This document shows positions 47,140-56,830 of a stretch of DNA of 64,000 nt, in pieces. Position 1 is the stretch's first letter, and every line of letters starts with the position of its first letter. The translations under genes were made by a program, and so were the position numbers. The notes beneath the pieces were generated by a model. That model searched no databases and was not told the origin of the DNA. It worked only from the letters and a program-made list of their open reading frames with translations. Origin of the DNA: Cycas panzhihuaensis (taxonomy: Eukaryota; Cycadophyta); assembly GCA_023213395.1 (NCBI GenBank), contig CM041465.1, positions 11,160,001 to 11,224,000 on the forward strand, read 5' to 3'.

Positions 47140-48290
47140 GCCTAATGTGAACAACTCCCAAACTATCTCTGAATTTCTAGAATTTAACTTTGCCCAATGC
47201 CTTTGTAAAGATATCTGCTGCTTAGTCTTCAGTGCTACAATAGGCTAAATTAATTTCTTCTGCTTGCACTAGTTCTTAAATGAAGTGATGCAGAGTCTTG
47301 ATGTATTTTGTTCTACCATGAAAAACTGGATTCTTTTCCATTTAAATAATGCTATGATTGTCACACTAAATTTTGGCAGAACCTTTATGTTTTAACTGAA
47401 AATCTTATAGTAGTCTTCTAAACCAAATTGATTCACATGCACCTATAACTACTACTTGATACTCTACCTCAGCTGTAGATAAGGAAATTGTGTTTTATTT
47501 CTTGGTACTCCATACTATAGCTATTTGATCTCATATTAAACATATAACCTGTTGTTGATTTCCTATCATCAATGTCTCCTGCCTAATCCAAGTCAGTATA
47601 ACCAATCAACCAAAAGTTTGAAAAAACTTTGTAGTATAACCTATATTCTAAAGTTTCTTTGAGATAATGGAGAATTCTTTTTACTATTTTCTAATGGGTG
47701 GTCTTTTGATCTTGTATAAACCTAGACACAACACTAACTGAGTGTGTTATATCAGGTCAAGTGGATGTCAAATATATCAAGTTATTAATTAGTTATGTAT
47801 AAAGTGTAGGGTCAATTGATGTAGAATCATCTAACTTAGAGAGCTTGATTCTAGTTTTTGTTAGAGTTTCCAAAGGTTTACAGTCGGTCATCATAAACTT
47901 TTGTAATAAATCTAGGGTATATTTTCATTGGGAAATGAAAATACCCTTCTTATCTTACCATACTTCCAAGCCTAGGAAGTAATACATTATCCCCAAATCT
48001 ATCATATCAAATTCTTTACACATGGTATCCTTAAACTCTCACAACAAGTAGGAGTCATTTCCAATATATATAAGGTCATCTACATAAAGTCTGACTATTA
48101 TGATTGAGTCTCCCTTGATTTGAATGTATAGATTAGGATATGCTTGAGATTTTTCAAAACCTTGATCTCTAAAGTATCTGTCTATGTGGGAATACTAGGC
48201 CTAGGTGCTTGTTTTAATCTATAGAGTGTCTTTTTAAGTTTATACACTTTGTTTTCTACCCCCTTTACTTCAAAATTGAGTGGTTGAGCA
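47140..48290 (-). pseudogene. Cop-3 RT C-terminal part and RNase H
   Basis: Ends with ADIFTKALGKVKF (about 47215-47170), the usual copia pol terminus. RNase H: DRKSTTGYMFN (about 47580-47540). RT: FDMIDLGIMYYFLGLEVW (about 48015-47960), then KYTLDLLQKFMM, LYT, a stop, LINNLIYLTST and RILHYLKETLEYRLYY. NYEVKG-like residues before VYKLKKTLYRLKQAPR lie at about 48275-48205, next to Cop-4. The Y-V-D-D region (about 48085) is frame-disturbed. Confidence 0.87.
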
Positions 48291-48694
48291 TGTTGGGATT
48301 AATAGTCATCACCCCACTCCCACCTTCTAACCAGGAGTATACACCTCGTCTTCATCAATTTACACATGTGAGTGCTCAACATGTGTAGATAAATATAAGG
48401 TAAGTTTAGTTAATTTGAGTTAAGTTTATTTTGAGTTAAGTTATAATTATTTTATTGTTATTTGAATTTTAGGGGTTAAGGAGTTTCCCTCCTCCCCCAA
48501 ACTATATAATTTGAGGGGTGTGCAACCCTAGTGTCTTTAGACACCACCTACAATATTGGACATTTGTATTACTCTCTTCTACAACATGGATTGAATATAC
48601 AAGTTTTATGTGTTCATGCTACTATGCAACATTAATGTATTGATGATTTTTTATATATATTTTGCCCTGTTCTCCATGCATTTTATTTCTTTCA
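48291..48694 (+). repeat. Cop-4 5' LTR
   Basis: TGTTGGGATTAATAGTC to TTCA; pairs with 54504-54907. A CTATATAATTTGAGGGG segment at 48502-48518 resembles a TATA box, with mRNA start expected shortly after it. Confidence 0.94.
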
Positions 48695-48795
48695 TTTAGT
48701 ATCAGAGCTTGGTTTAGATGCATTATATTTCCTTCATTGAGTATCAAAGCTTGGTTTAGCTCTATTATTTTCCTTCATCTCGTATCATAGCAAAG
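48675..48795 (+). repeat. Cop-4 primer-binding site in a triplicated unit
   Basis: Directly after the LTR, GTATCAGAGCTTGGTTTAG (48699-48717) matches the initiator-Met PBS. A unit of the form ATTTTATTTCTTTCA + spacer + GTATCAGAGC repeats twice more with changes (GTATCAAAGCTTGG near 48746, GTATCATAGCAAAGG near 48782). Thus the LTR end and PBS appear to be tandemly triplicated. Confidence 0.75.
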
Positions 48796-48799
48796 GTTG

Positions 48800-49800
48800 C
48801 TAGGTTTTACTAGGTTATTGCATCCCCTATTAACGTTTTTGTCAAGAAACAAGAAGATTTATTGATATCTATAGTAGATTTACTCACAAGTAAGCAAAGA
48901 TTGGTTACATTCATTTTCTGAAAAGTTTATTAGCAAGTTTCTTGTATTTATTCATCAAGATTTAATCGTTCTTGAGTTATACTTGAAAAATAACTAATAT
49001 ATTTTAGATTTTCTTCAGATTTGTACAGGTGTTTAGCTGCAAACAGCAAATATCAAGTTGTTATCACTCTATAAGAGTTTTTTCAACAAGTTTTCTCCAG
49101 ATCTAAGCTATATTTTTTTAGATCTATATATTTTATCATATATTTGGTATTTTTTAAACATATTTTCATCTATTTATCTAATATTTTCTCAGATCTGTGC
49201 AGGGTTTCAACTACATGTAATATTTATTCAAGTTTTCTTTTAGATCTACTATATTTTACTTTAGATATGCTAAATATTCTTCAGATCTACCATATATTTT
49301 TTAGATGTGTTTATTTTATCAAGTATTTCACCATTTTCTACTATATTTTATTCAGATATGTTATATATTTTTTCAGATCTACTTATTTTATCAAGTATTT
49401 CACTAGTTTGTGCTATATTTTGTTCAGATATGCTATATATTTTTTAGATCTGCTTATTTTTTCACCATTTTCTAGTTTAGTTGTTTCATATCTATAATAT
49501 TTATTCAAAATTTTTTCAGATCTACTATATATGTTTCAAATCTGCTTATTTTATTGATTATTTCATTATTTTCTGGTTGATTTATTTTAGATCTGTTATA
49601 TTGGTTATAGATCTACCATATTCACTTTAGATCTATAATTTTTATTCAAGTTTTCTTTCATATCTATATATTTTATCATATATTTGACCATTTTTTTAGG
49701 TTTTTCTTTCAGATCTATAAATTTTGGGGCATATTAAGCTTTCTAGAGAAGCATATACAACAGATCTCATCTTTGGAAGTCTATTTTTCTCTTACAAGTC
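48800..49800 (+). repeat. Cop-4 leader: degenerate AGATCT-rich repeats
   Basis: From about 49080 to 49780 there are about a dozen AGATCT sites in imperfect units such as TTCAGATCTACTATATTTTATTCAGATATGCTATATATTTT. 48800-49080 is plain leader. ORFs here are Tyr/Phe/Ile-rich artefacts. Confidence 0.7.
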
Positions 49801-50204
49801 TACTACAACTGATTACCAGGTTCTTCATATTTATTTTTAGAATTAAACAAATATCTCTTAGTTCTCTAATATATGTATTTCACATATTTAAAATATTTCA
49901 TACTCAAACATACATGCATTTCTTTATTTGATATATTTCTATCAATATATTTAAAAGATCTAGTTTCCTTCATGTGTTTTTTGAAGTTAATGCATCTGCT
50001 GCTTATACTTATATGAAGAAAGTTTTTTGAAGAAAAAGACAAGTGCATAAGCACAATCATCCATTCTGTTAAGAAGTCCTCAACATCATATACCAAAATG
50101 TTAACAGAAATTTCTGACAGAATAGAGACAAAATCATTTCCCATATTGAGCAGTCATTGGCTCATAATCAAAGCCATTTTCAATTGGATTACTATAGCCA
50201 TTTT

Positions 50205-50330
50205 CTTTTTCTGTAGTTGCTCTGCTAGTTCCTTTATGCTTGAATCATTGAGCAGACCTGATATTACAAAGAAATCAAACAGATTTGTTGGAATTACTGC
50301 ATCTTTCCCATTTCCATGATATTTAGAAAA
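50205..50330 (-). pseudogene. AKR2-like ankyrin-repeat protein fragment
   Basis: Minus-strand translation in one frame gives NLFDFFVISG followed by LLNDSSIKELAEQLQ, which resembles the segment before the ankyrin repeats of plant AKR2 (FDFS-MSGLLNDPSIKEMAEQ). AKR2 proteins are cytosolic targeting factors for outer-membrane proteins of chloroplasts. Only about 25 codons are readable; the sequence then departs from AKR2, and no ankyrin repeats follow. It lies antisense to Cop-4, close to the kinase and methionine synthase fragments. The match is from memory over a short stretch; a search is needed to confirm it. Confidence 0.45.
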
Positions 50331-50379
50331 CAGAAATTTTTTAAAAATATTAAAATTTTGCCTTACCTAACTATATTTA

Positions 50380-50881
50380 TTCAAAGTCTTGAAGTATTGA
50401 GTCGAAGATAGCTTACAAGTTTCAAGCTAAAAATAAATCCATACGAAACATCATTAATCCTTTCTAAAAATTCTTTAATAATTTCACCCATCTACTTGAA
50501 CACTTCTTGCATACATAAACGCGGCTAATAGGTATATAATAATACATCAAAGTTCATGAGCCTAATACAATGTTTTTGAATTGTCAACAATAGGATTAGC
50601 TACACATTCCAGAACTGTGATCGCTTTCTCATGAGATTGCAAAGAAATCATTAACAAAAAAATTATGAGAATGCCTCTAAAAGAATTGGTGAAAAGAACT
50701 GAGTAAGGAATGGTCTCTGTTGTTTTTTCTTATCATCATCTTAAACATACGATGAGTTATGGCAACACATTATTTTATGTGTTAAATCTCTACAAATGAT
50801 CATCTGCAACACACCAAAATATGATAAGAAAGATGAATCAGTTACTAATATAACATTCATCCTGCATCTCTTGAAGGGACT
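50380..50881 (-). other. Unidentified exon-like DNA between captured fragments
   Basis: Minus strand: a good 3' splice-site-like pyrimidine tract with TTGGTGTGTTGCAG (about 50804-50817), then MIICRDLTHKIMCC. A second open-like stretch at 50400-50640 includes MGEIIKEFLERINDVSYGFI with scattered stops. I do not recognise either. They may be further exons of the captured genes. Confidence 0.35.
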
Positions 50882-50967
50882 CAATCTACACTGAAGCATT
50901 CAAATGCTTCCAGATAGCATATGACCTTGCAGATCAGATATAGACCATTGACATCCTTCATGACCTG

Positions 50968-51345
50968 TGCCTCCCTTTTGCGTAAGTCTTTATTAAGAAG
51001 CTTTTTCACAAAATCCTTTGCTTCAAGAGAGACTAAAGGCCATGGTGCATCATCAAAATTAGGGTCAGCTCTTAAAACTACATGAAAAAATCTTGATTTT
51101 GTCTATGCCTAGAAAGGTCTACTTCCATATAGTAAGATATATGTTATGACACCAATACTCCATACATTAACTTCCATACTATATGATCGATGAAGAACTT
51201 TCGGTGCTACATAGTATGCATTGCATACTATATCATTTAATCTTTCATCTGGCCTATTCGTAGTAAGGTCCATGCTTGATAGATCAACTTTGCTGGGCCG
51301 AGCAGCTAACCATCCTAAATCAAGCTTCTTGTTCATCATAGTCAC
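50968..51345 (-). pseudogene. CDPK-related kinase (CRK) fragment
   Basis: Minus strand: [48 protein letters not shown], a stop, then [20 protein letters not shown] and [16 protein letters not shown]. This is the activation-loop to subdomain XI part of a Ser/Thr kinase, and [25 protein letters not shown] is typical of plant CRKs. The APE motif is APK here, and the stop at 51109-51111 is TAG where CRKs have TGG (RPFW). The first residues up to 51262 ([14 protein letters not shown]) do not fit a kinase and may be intron or another fragment. The N-terminal lobe and the EF-hand-like C-terminus are absent. Confidence 0.85.
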
Positions 51346-51834
51346 CTTTTAAATCTTTCCAAATGGACACAATAATAAAAAATAGTTACAGCATTCGAAC
51401 TGCTGACCAAATTTCTAGTAAATATTTATAGCATTTGATTTGATGATAGAAATTTTCTACAAATCTTTTCTTTAAAGAAAATAATTTTTTTATTCCCCAA
51501 TAAATTACTGCCAAATTAATAGAAATTATGGAATAATGAACTGAGAACTGTAGCTCTTGAATAATTCTTGATTGAATAATTACAATGCCATCTTAGGGAT
51601 CGGGATAGTAAAAATCTCTACTCCTAAACTTTCCATCTGATAACTAAGGCATGTCCCGATATAAATAAACAAATTTTCACTAAAATTCATGGAAAATTTT
51701 TGTTTCTAGAAGTGATATCCCATGACAATAGTGCACATCCATTTGACCTAGGTCCATCCTATCCAGACGAGTTTCAAAAATTGTGCATCGCTCGTACACT
51801 ACTGGAGGAAATTATTCTCCATCTGGGTGGCTCT
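51346..51834. other. AT-rich spacer between kinase and methionine synthase fragments
   Basis: Mostly AT-rich and intron-like. The part 51690-51830 can be read on the minus strand as PPVVYERCTIFETRLDRMDL without a recognised match. Confidence 0.35.
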
Positions 51835-52080
51835 CTTGAGAGTAAGCCTTGGTGAAGGCCTCCAATTGATAAGCCTCAAGGTCCAATACAAGAGATAGTT
51901 CATCCAACTGCACTCAGGTTGCACATATTGCCTTCAATTCAGTTATAACCTCCTTGTAAACTAGAAGAATTACATCAAGCAGAGAGAGAAGATTGAAGGT
52001 CTTTGGCACATCCTTTGTAGGCTTTGACAGCAATAAGTATGTAACAAGTCTAACAATCATAGGGACCTACTCTCTCTTTC
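51835..52080 (-). pseudogene. Cobalamin-independent methionine synthase (METE) fragment
   Basis: Minus strand, one frame: [49 protein letters not shown], a stop, VQLDELSLVLDLEAYQLEAF and TKAYSQ. Plant METE has [20 protein letters not shown] and QLDEP-LV-DLE in the same order, so this is part of its N-terminal barrel domain. The stop stands in place of the conserved Trp. Upstream, sequence ending ...GAGAGTAG just before the match looks like an intron end, so the capture appears to be of genomic DNA, not of mRNA. METE normally makes methionine from homocysteine and methyltetrahydrofolate; this piece of about 80 codons cannot. Confidence 0.82.
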
Positions 52081-53720
52081 CACATTCCACCTCTCCTTCC
52101 AACCCCTGTGTCCCTGTTCTACATGTAGTGAGGTGGCATGATTGCAAACAACAGCTGAGGCAACATCAGAAAGGTATACAACATGTGAAAGGTGGCTACA
52201 ATAAGCAGCGTGGCGGCACATTATAGAGCTTGATGGCGTGTAATAAATCAACAGTGTGATTCAATTTTTTTTTTTTTTTTTTTTTTTAAGTTTTTTAAAA
52301 AAATTTAATTGTATTATATAATATCTGAGTTCTAGGGTTTTAAAACCCCTAGCCTCCATTTCACCACTAGCCCTTGGTTCCATAAACTCTTATATGATCG
52401 TTAATCACTTTGCTAAAAGGGGATTTTTTTAAATTTTCCACTTTATATAGGGTACTTGGATTTTTTTTGCTATAACATTTCATTGGGTCATTAGTTTCTC
52501 ATGAAACCTATCCCATTGCATCAGAAATTTTCTGTAGATTGATTTTGACTGATCATATGACCAATTTGGAGCTGATTTGACCCATTTTCAGTCAATTTAA
52601 AGTCAATTAGTGACTTTTCAAACTTTTTTAAACTGTTTTATAAAATCACTTTTTCAACAGATTATATTTTATTATCGGGTGATTATTTTCTACTTGAATC
52701 TATTTTGTAGTTGACTATTATTAACAAAATTCATTATCATTTATTTATTTTATTTTTTAAGAATTATTTTAATCAACAAAAGTGATACTTTAGTATCTTT
52801 TCAGTATTTTTTTAACATTTTTACTATAAAAGTACTTGTCGTTAATTTTACTGTAACTTTTCTGTTTTACATCAAAATTCAGTTTCATTAGTTTTGTTGG
52901 AAAGTTGACTCACTCCCCTTCAAAATAAAACTATTTTTTATATGTTTTAAAGTGTTTTTGCCAATTTTCAAAAGCATTAAAGTAGAGATACTTAATAGCC
53001 TCTAATCTGATATTATTACATATTTTGCATATATTATTTCTCAAATTTTCAATTGAAAAGTATATTGAGCATCCTTATAAACTTTATTTGATTATTTTAT
53101 AGTATTCTATAAAGTTTTATTAGCTTTTTTATATTATTTTGAGCTCACTGCTCTTGTTATACCTTAAAAAGAGTCTTGTAACTTTGGTTCATCAAAATTT
53201 GACTTATAGGAACCTATTTTCAAAACGGTCAGTTCCATTGAATAGAGATTTCATTAATCTCCATATTGGTATAATTTCAAGTTATTTTGATATTATTTAA
53301 TACATCTTTGAAGCTGATAAACTTGAGTATTTAAGATACTCCAACATTACCTTATTCTGATATTTTATTTTTCATTTTTAAAGTTTATTTCAGATTTGCA
53401 TATTTAAAAGAACATTTGTTACACTTCAAATTTGCTTATTTATTTAGTATATTTTAAATTCTATCTGAAATTATATCTTATAAGGTTGTCATTTATTCCA
53501 AAGACATACATTTATTAAAAAACTATTTTTTTATTCATCCTTGTTGAAAAGCTTATTTCTTTATTGCACTTATAAAACTTGAATTTAATTGATTTATTTT
53601 CAAAGGGCATTATATTTCTTTCAAAAAAATTTATTTGAAATCATATATGTTCATTGGTTTATTAACTTTTTTACTTAGTAAAAATATATTTCCTTTTATG
53701 CACTAAATTTTTTTGGTAAA
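52081..53720. other. Cop-4 interior without recognised coding content
   Basis: 52081-52255 is moderately GC-rich and may be intron of the captured methionine synthase gene. A 23-T run lies at 52265-52287. From 52290 the DNA is AT-rich leader up to the gag start. Confidence 0.5.
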
Positions 53721-54290
53721 ATGGCATTAAATCTTAATCAAGTGTAATTTCCTATTTTCGATGGCCATAATTTTTTACTATGGCATCAAATAATGCAAGA
53801 TTATTTCATTACACATGATCTTTAGAAATATTTGCAACATGAATATGATCTTAGTATTAAAGAAAAATTTAGAAAGAATAATAATGTCTTAGGTATATTA
53901 TTTTATGCTATTAATGATAATGTATTTTCTAAAGTTTGTAAATTAACAACCTCTAAATCCGTATGGAATGTTTTGACTTCCACTTATGGGGTAGATACCA
54001 TCAATGTATTTGACGTTGATTTTGTTGAGCATATAGATAAGTACTAGAACAGGTGATTTGTAATGACAAGACCAAGGAAGATTCCAATCAAATGCATGAT
54101 CAACTTATTGCACAAGAACCCGATCCTCCATTTGAGGGGGAGAATAAATCTTATGATATGATAGAGGAGAGTTATGATGATTTGACAGTTATTCACAATA
54201 CAAAGTTTTCAAAAGATAAAGTTCAAGTTCAAAGTTTTCTTAATGGTGTAGTTGATAAAGTCAAAGTTGTAGCTACATATATATATATAT
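53721..54290 (+). pseudogene. gag: Cop-4 gag remnant
   Basis: Start MALNLNQV at 53721, then a stop in place of Gln, FPIFDGHNFLLWHQIMQDYF, another stop in place of Trp, KYLQHEYDLSIKEKFRKNN, VLGILFYAINDNVFSKVCKL and TTSKSVWNVLTSTYGVD: a copia Gag N-terminal domain. After a frame change come QEPDPPFEGENKSYDMI and KDKVQVQSFLNGVV. No zinc knuckle or pol follows before the 3' end of the element. Confidence 0.8.
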
Positions 54291-54490
54291 GAATTAAGTT
54301 TCATTTACTTATAGGTTTTTTGCAGCTTCATTTACTTACAGATTTTTTGCACCACTTTATGATAGAAGGACATATGTTACTAGAATGTTGAAGCAAGTTG
54401 ATAAAGATCAAGTTAAGAGATAGAATTTTAAAGTTTTTTTTAAGTAAAAATTCCATAAGTTTAAAGAGAAGATATTGTTCGTTATAATCA

Positions 54491-54503
54491 TTAAGGGGGA
54501 GAA
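54491..54503 (+). other. Cop-4 polypurine tract
   Basis: ttaagggggagaa directly before the right LTR. Confidence 0.85.
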
Positions 54504-54907
54504 TGTTTGGGTTAATAGTCATCATCCCACTCCCACCTTCCAACCAGAAGTGCACACCTCATCTTCATTAATTTACACATGTGGGTCCTTAACATGTGTA
54601 GGTAAGTATAAGGTAAGTTTAGTTAATTTGAGTTAAGTTTATTTTGAGTTAAGTTATGATTATTTTATTATTATTTAAATTTTAGGGGTTGAGGAGTTTC
54701 CCTCCTCCCCCAAACTATATAATTTGAGGGGTGTGCAACCCTGGTGTCTTTAGACACCACCTACAATATTAGACATTTGTATTACTCTCTTCTACAACAT
54801 GGATTGAATATACAAGTTTTATATGTTCATGCTACTATACAACATTGATGTATTGATGATTTTTTGTATACGTTCTACCATGTTCTCTATGCATTTTATT
54901 TCCTTCA
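54504..54907 (+). repeat. Cop-4 3' LTR
   Basis: Same length as the left LTR (404 bp). An ORF at 54328-54555 minus crosses its edge and is an artefact. Confidence 0.94.
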
Positions 54908-55600
54908 GAACAATATAAATATCCACTTCGATATAGCCATTGAGGAAGGCACTTTTAATGTCCATTTGGTAGAATTTTAAACCCATTTAGATGACTAAGC
55001 TCATCATCATTATAATTATTTCCATCTCAGCAACAGGGGCAAAAGTTTCATTATAGTTAATGCCTTCTTTTTGGGCATAACCCTTAGCAACCAATCTAGC
55101 CTTGTATGTATCAATAGATCTATCTGAATGAAACTTAGTTTTGTAGATCCATTTGGTGCCCATAGCCTTTTTATTTAAAGGTAAATTTACTAACTCCCAA
55201 GTGTCATTTTTAATAATGGAATAGTATTCATCTTCCAATACCTTTCATCAACATGTATGTTCTATTAGCCTCATCAAAAGTTTGAGGCGCATGAGTTTCT
55301 AATACTTTGATTATGAGCATAAAATTAACCCTATGTGAGCATGTGGATCTATAATTATTATCTAATAGGTTGTCTAAGTCATGATTCTAATGAACCCATT
55401 TTGAAATATTTTGTGTTGGAGGTTGAGAGGAAGTTCCCTCCCTACTAGGTTCATTGATGACTCTTCTAGAGTTAACCATAAGAGGCACATACTTAGATTT
55501 GGATGATTTATCAAACTTGATTATAACTTCCTTTTTCTTTTCTTGAATGTCTTGATAATAGGCATCCTCCTAGAATGTAACATTTCTGCTTAACATGACC
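54908..55600 (-). pseudogene. Cop-3 reverse transcriptase, N-terminal part, and IN-RT linker
   Basis: 54987-55238 is an open frame: [40 protein letters not shown] and [20 protein letters not shown], all conserved copia RT blocks without stops. It then reaches FYQMDIKSAFLNGYIEVDIY, where Cop-4 interrupts. 55240-55600 is the linker with SSKSKYVPLMVNSRRVINEP. Confidence 0.92.
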
Positions 55601-56560
55601 TTTTCTGACTTAAGGTCATAAACTTTGTATGACTTGGATGTTTCACTATAGCCAAGGAATATACATTTGATGTTATGATCATCTAACTTGGATCTCCATT
55701 GATCAGGAACATAGGCTAGGCATCTGAAGACTCTAAGGTGACATATGCTTGGTTTGTAGCTGATCTAGGCTTTTTCAAGGGTTTTCCACCTAAGGGATTT
55801 GGTGGAGCACATGTTAAGTAGATAGACAGTTGTATGTACTACTTTAGCCCAAAATTCATATCCTAAATTCTTGTCTTTTAACATGCACCTAGCAATTTTG
55901 ATTATTGTACAATTCTTTCTCTCTGCTACACTATTTTGTTGTGGGGTATAGGGATTAGTTAGCCATCTTATAATGCAATGATGAACACAATAATCCTTGA
56001 ATTCATTAGAGAGAAATTCTCCCCCATTGTCTGATTTTAGGGATAGTAACTTGTATCTGCTTTATCATTCCATAAAGGTTTTGAATTCAACAAAGTGTTG
56101 AAAGGCGTCTGATTTGTATTTGAGGAAGAATACCCATGTCTTCCTTATGAAATCATCTATGAACGTGATGAAGTATTGAGCACCTGCTAATAAGGGAATA
56201 TTCATTAGACCATAGATATTCGTATATACTAGTTGAAGTGGACCTGATGCTCGATGACTGAAGTTTGAAAAACTTTCCTAATGATGTTTACCAAGAAGCC
56301 ATCCTTCATATAGGTTTTCATCTACTTCAATATATGGTAATCTATTTACCATATTCATTCTCTTTATAAGGGCCAAACTATTATAGTTAAGATGACTAAA
56401 TCTCCTATACTATAATTCGTTATCTACTTTAGCTGTAGTTTTAAGGGTATAGGTATTTGAAGGAGTACGAATGAGTTTGAATAATTGATCCTTAGTCATC
56501 TATCCTTTTGCTACTATAGCTTTGTTTCTTCTTTTATCTTTGATTATACACTTGCCATTG
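55601..56560 (-). pseudogene. Cop-3 integrase
   Basis: Core: YFITFIDDFIRKTWVFFLKY, LKSDNGGEFLSNEFKDYCVH with the second catalytic Asp, and NPYTPQQNSVAERKN with the catalytic Glu. C-terminal: KSYKVYDLKSEKVMLSRNVT preceded by LDDHNIKCIFLGYSE. The pre-integrase zinc motif HLNYNSL...GWLLGKHH is degraded, with a Cys changed to Trp or Tyr. Unusually few stops. Confidence 0.9.
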
Positions 56561-56830
56561 TCAAATATAACTTTGTAGTCTTGTCCTATTATTTACCCTA
56601 TAGATAATAAATTTTTCTTTAAAGCTAGGATATATAAGACATCATCAGGATGTCTATATTATCCTATATCCGTCATGAGGGCTATATTACCTCTACCAAC
56701 TGATTCGTAGGAGGTATCATCACTAAACATTACAGATCCCTTCCTATTTTTATCCAAGGTTTGAAATAGGTATTTCTTGTGGGTCATGTGTGTTAAACAA
56801 CTTCAGTCAATATACCAATTGGCGTCCTCT
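56561..56830 (-). pseudogene. Cop-3 protease
   Basis: NWYID at 56820-56803, followed by a stop and CLTHMTHKKYLFQTLDKNRK; then GSVMFSDDTSYESVGRGNI and DDVLYILALKKNLLSIG. Copia proteases have WYIDSGCSRHMT here. Confidence 0.85.

Larger units (their letters stand above)
48291..54907 (+). mobile_element. Cop-4: non-autonomous copia-like LTR element carrying host gene fragments
   Basis: 6617 bp with two 404-bp LTRs, target duplication GAGCA (48286-48290) / GAACA (54908-54912), PBS after the left LTR and PPT before the right LTR, so the element is plus-strand. The LTRs differ at about 31 of 404 positions, some 27 of them transitions. Inside is a long leader, an AGATCT-rich repeat region, about 2 kb with fragments of at least three host genes on the opposite strand, AT-rich DNA, and a copia gag remnant at 53721-54290. 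No protease, integrase, RT or RNase H is readable, so it would have needed proteins from another element. Confidence 0.9.

Noticed and set aside
52265-52287. A 23-T run as the poly-A tail of a processed gene copy
   Set aside because: The captured fragments lie on the wrong side of it for a minus-strand mRNA tail, and no coding sequence is seen to its right.
54328-54555. Minus-strand ORF at the Cop-4 right end
   Set aside because: Runs through the PPT and LTR border and has no family match.
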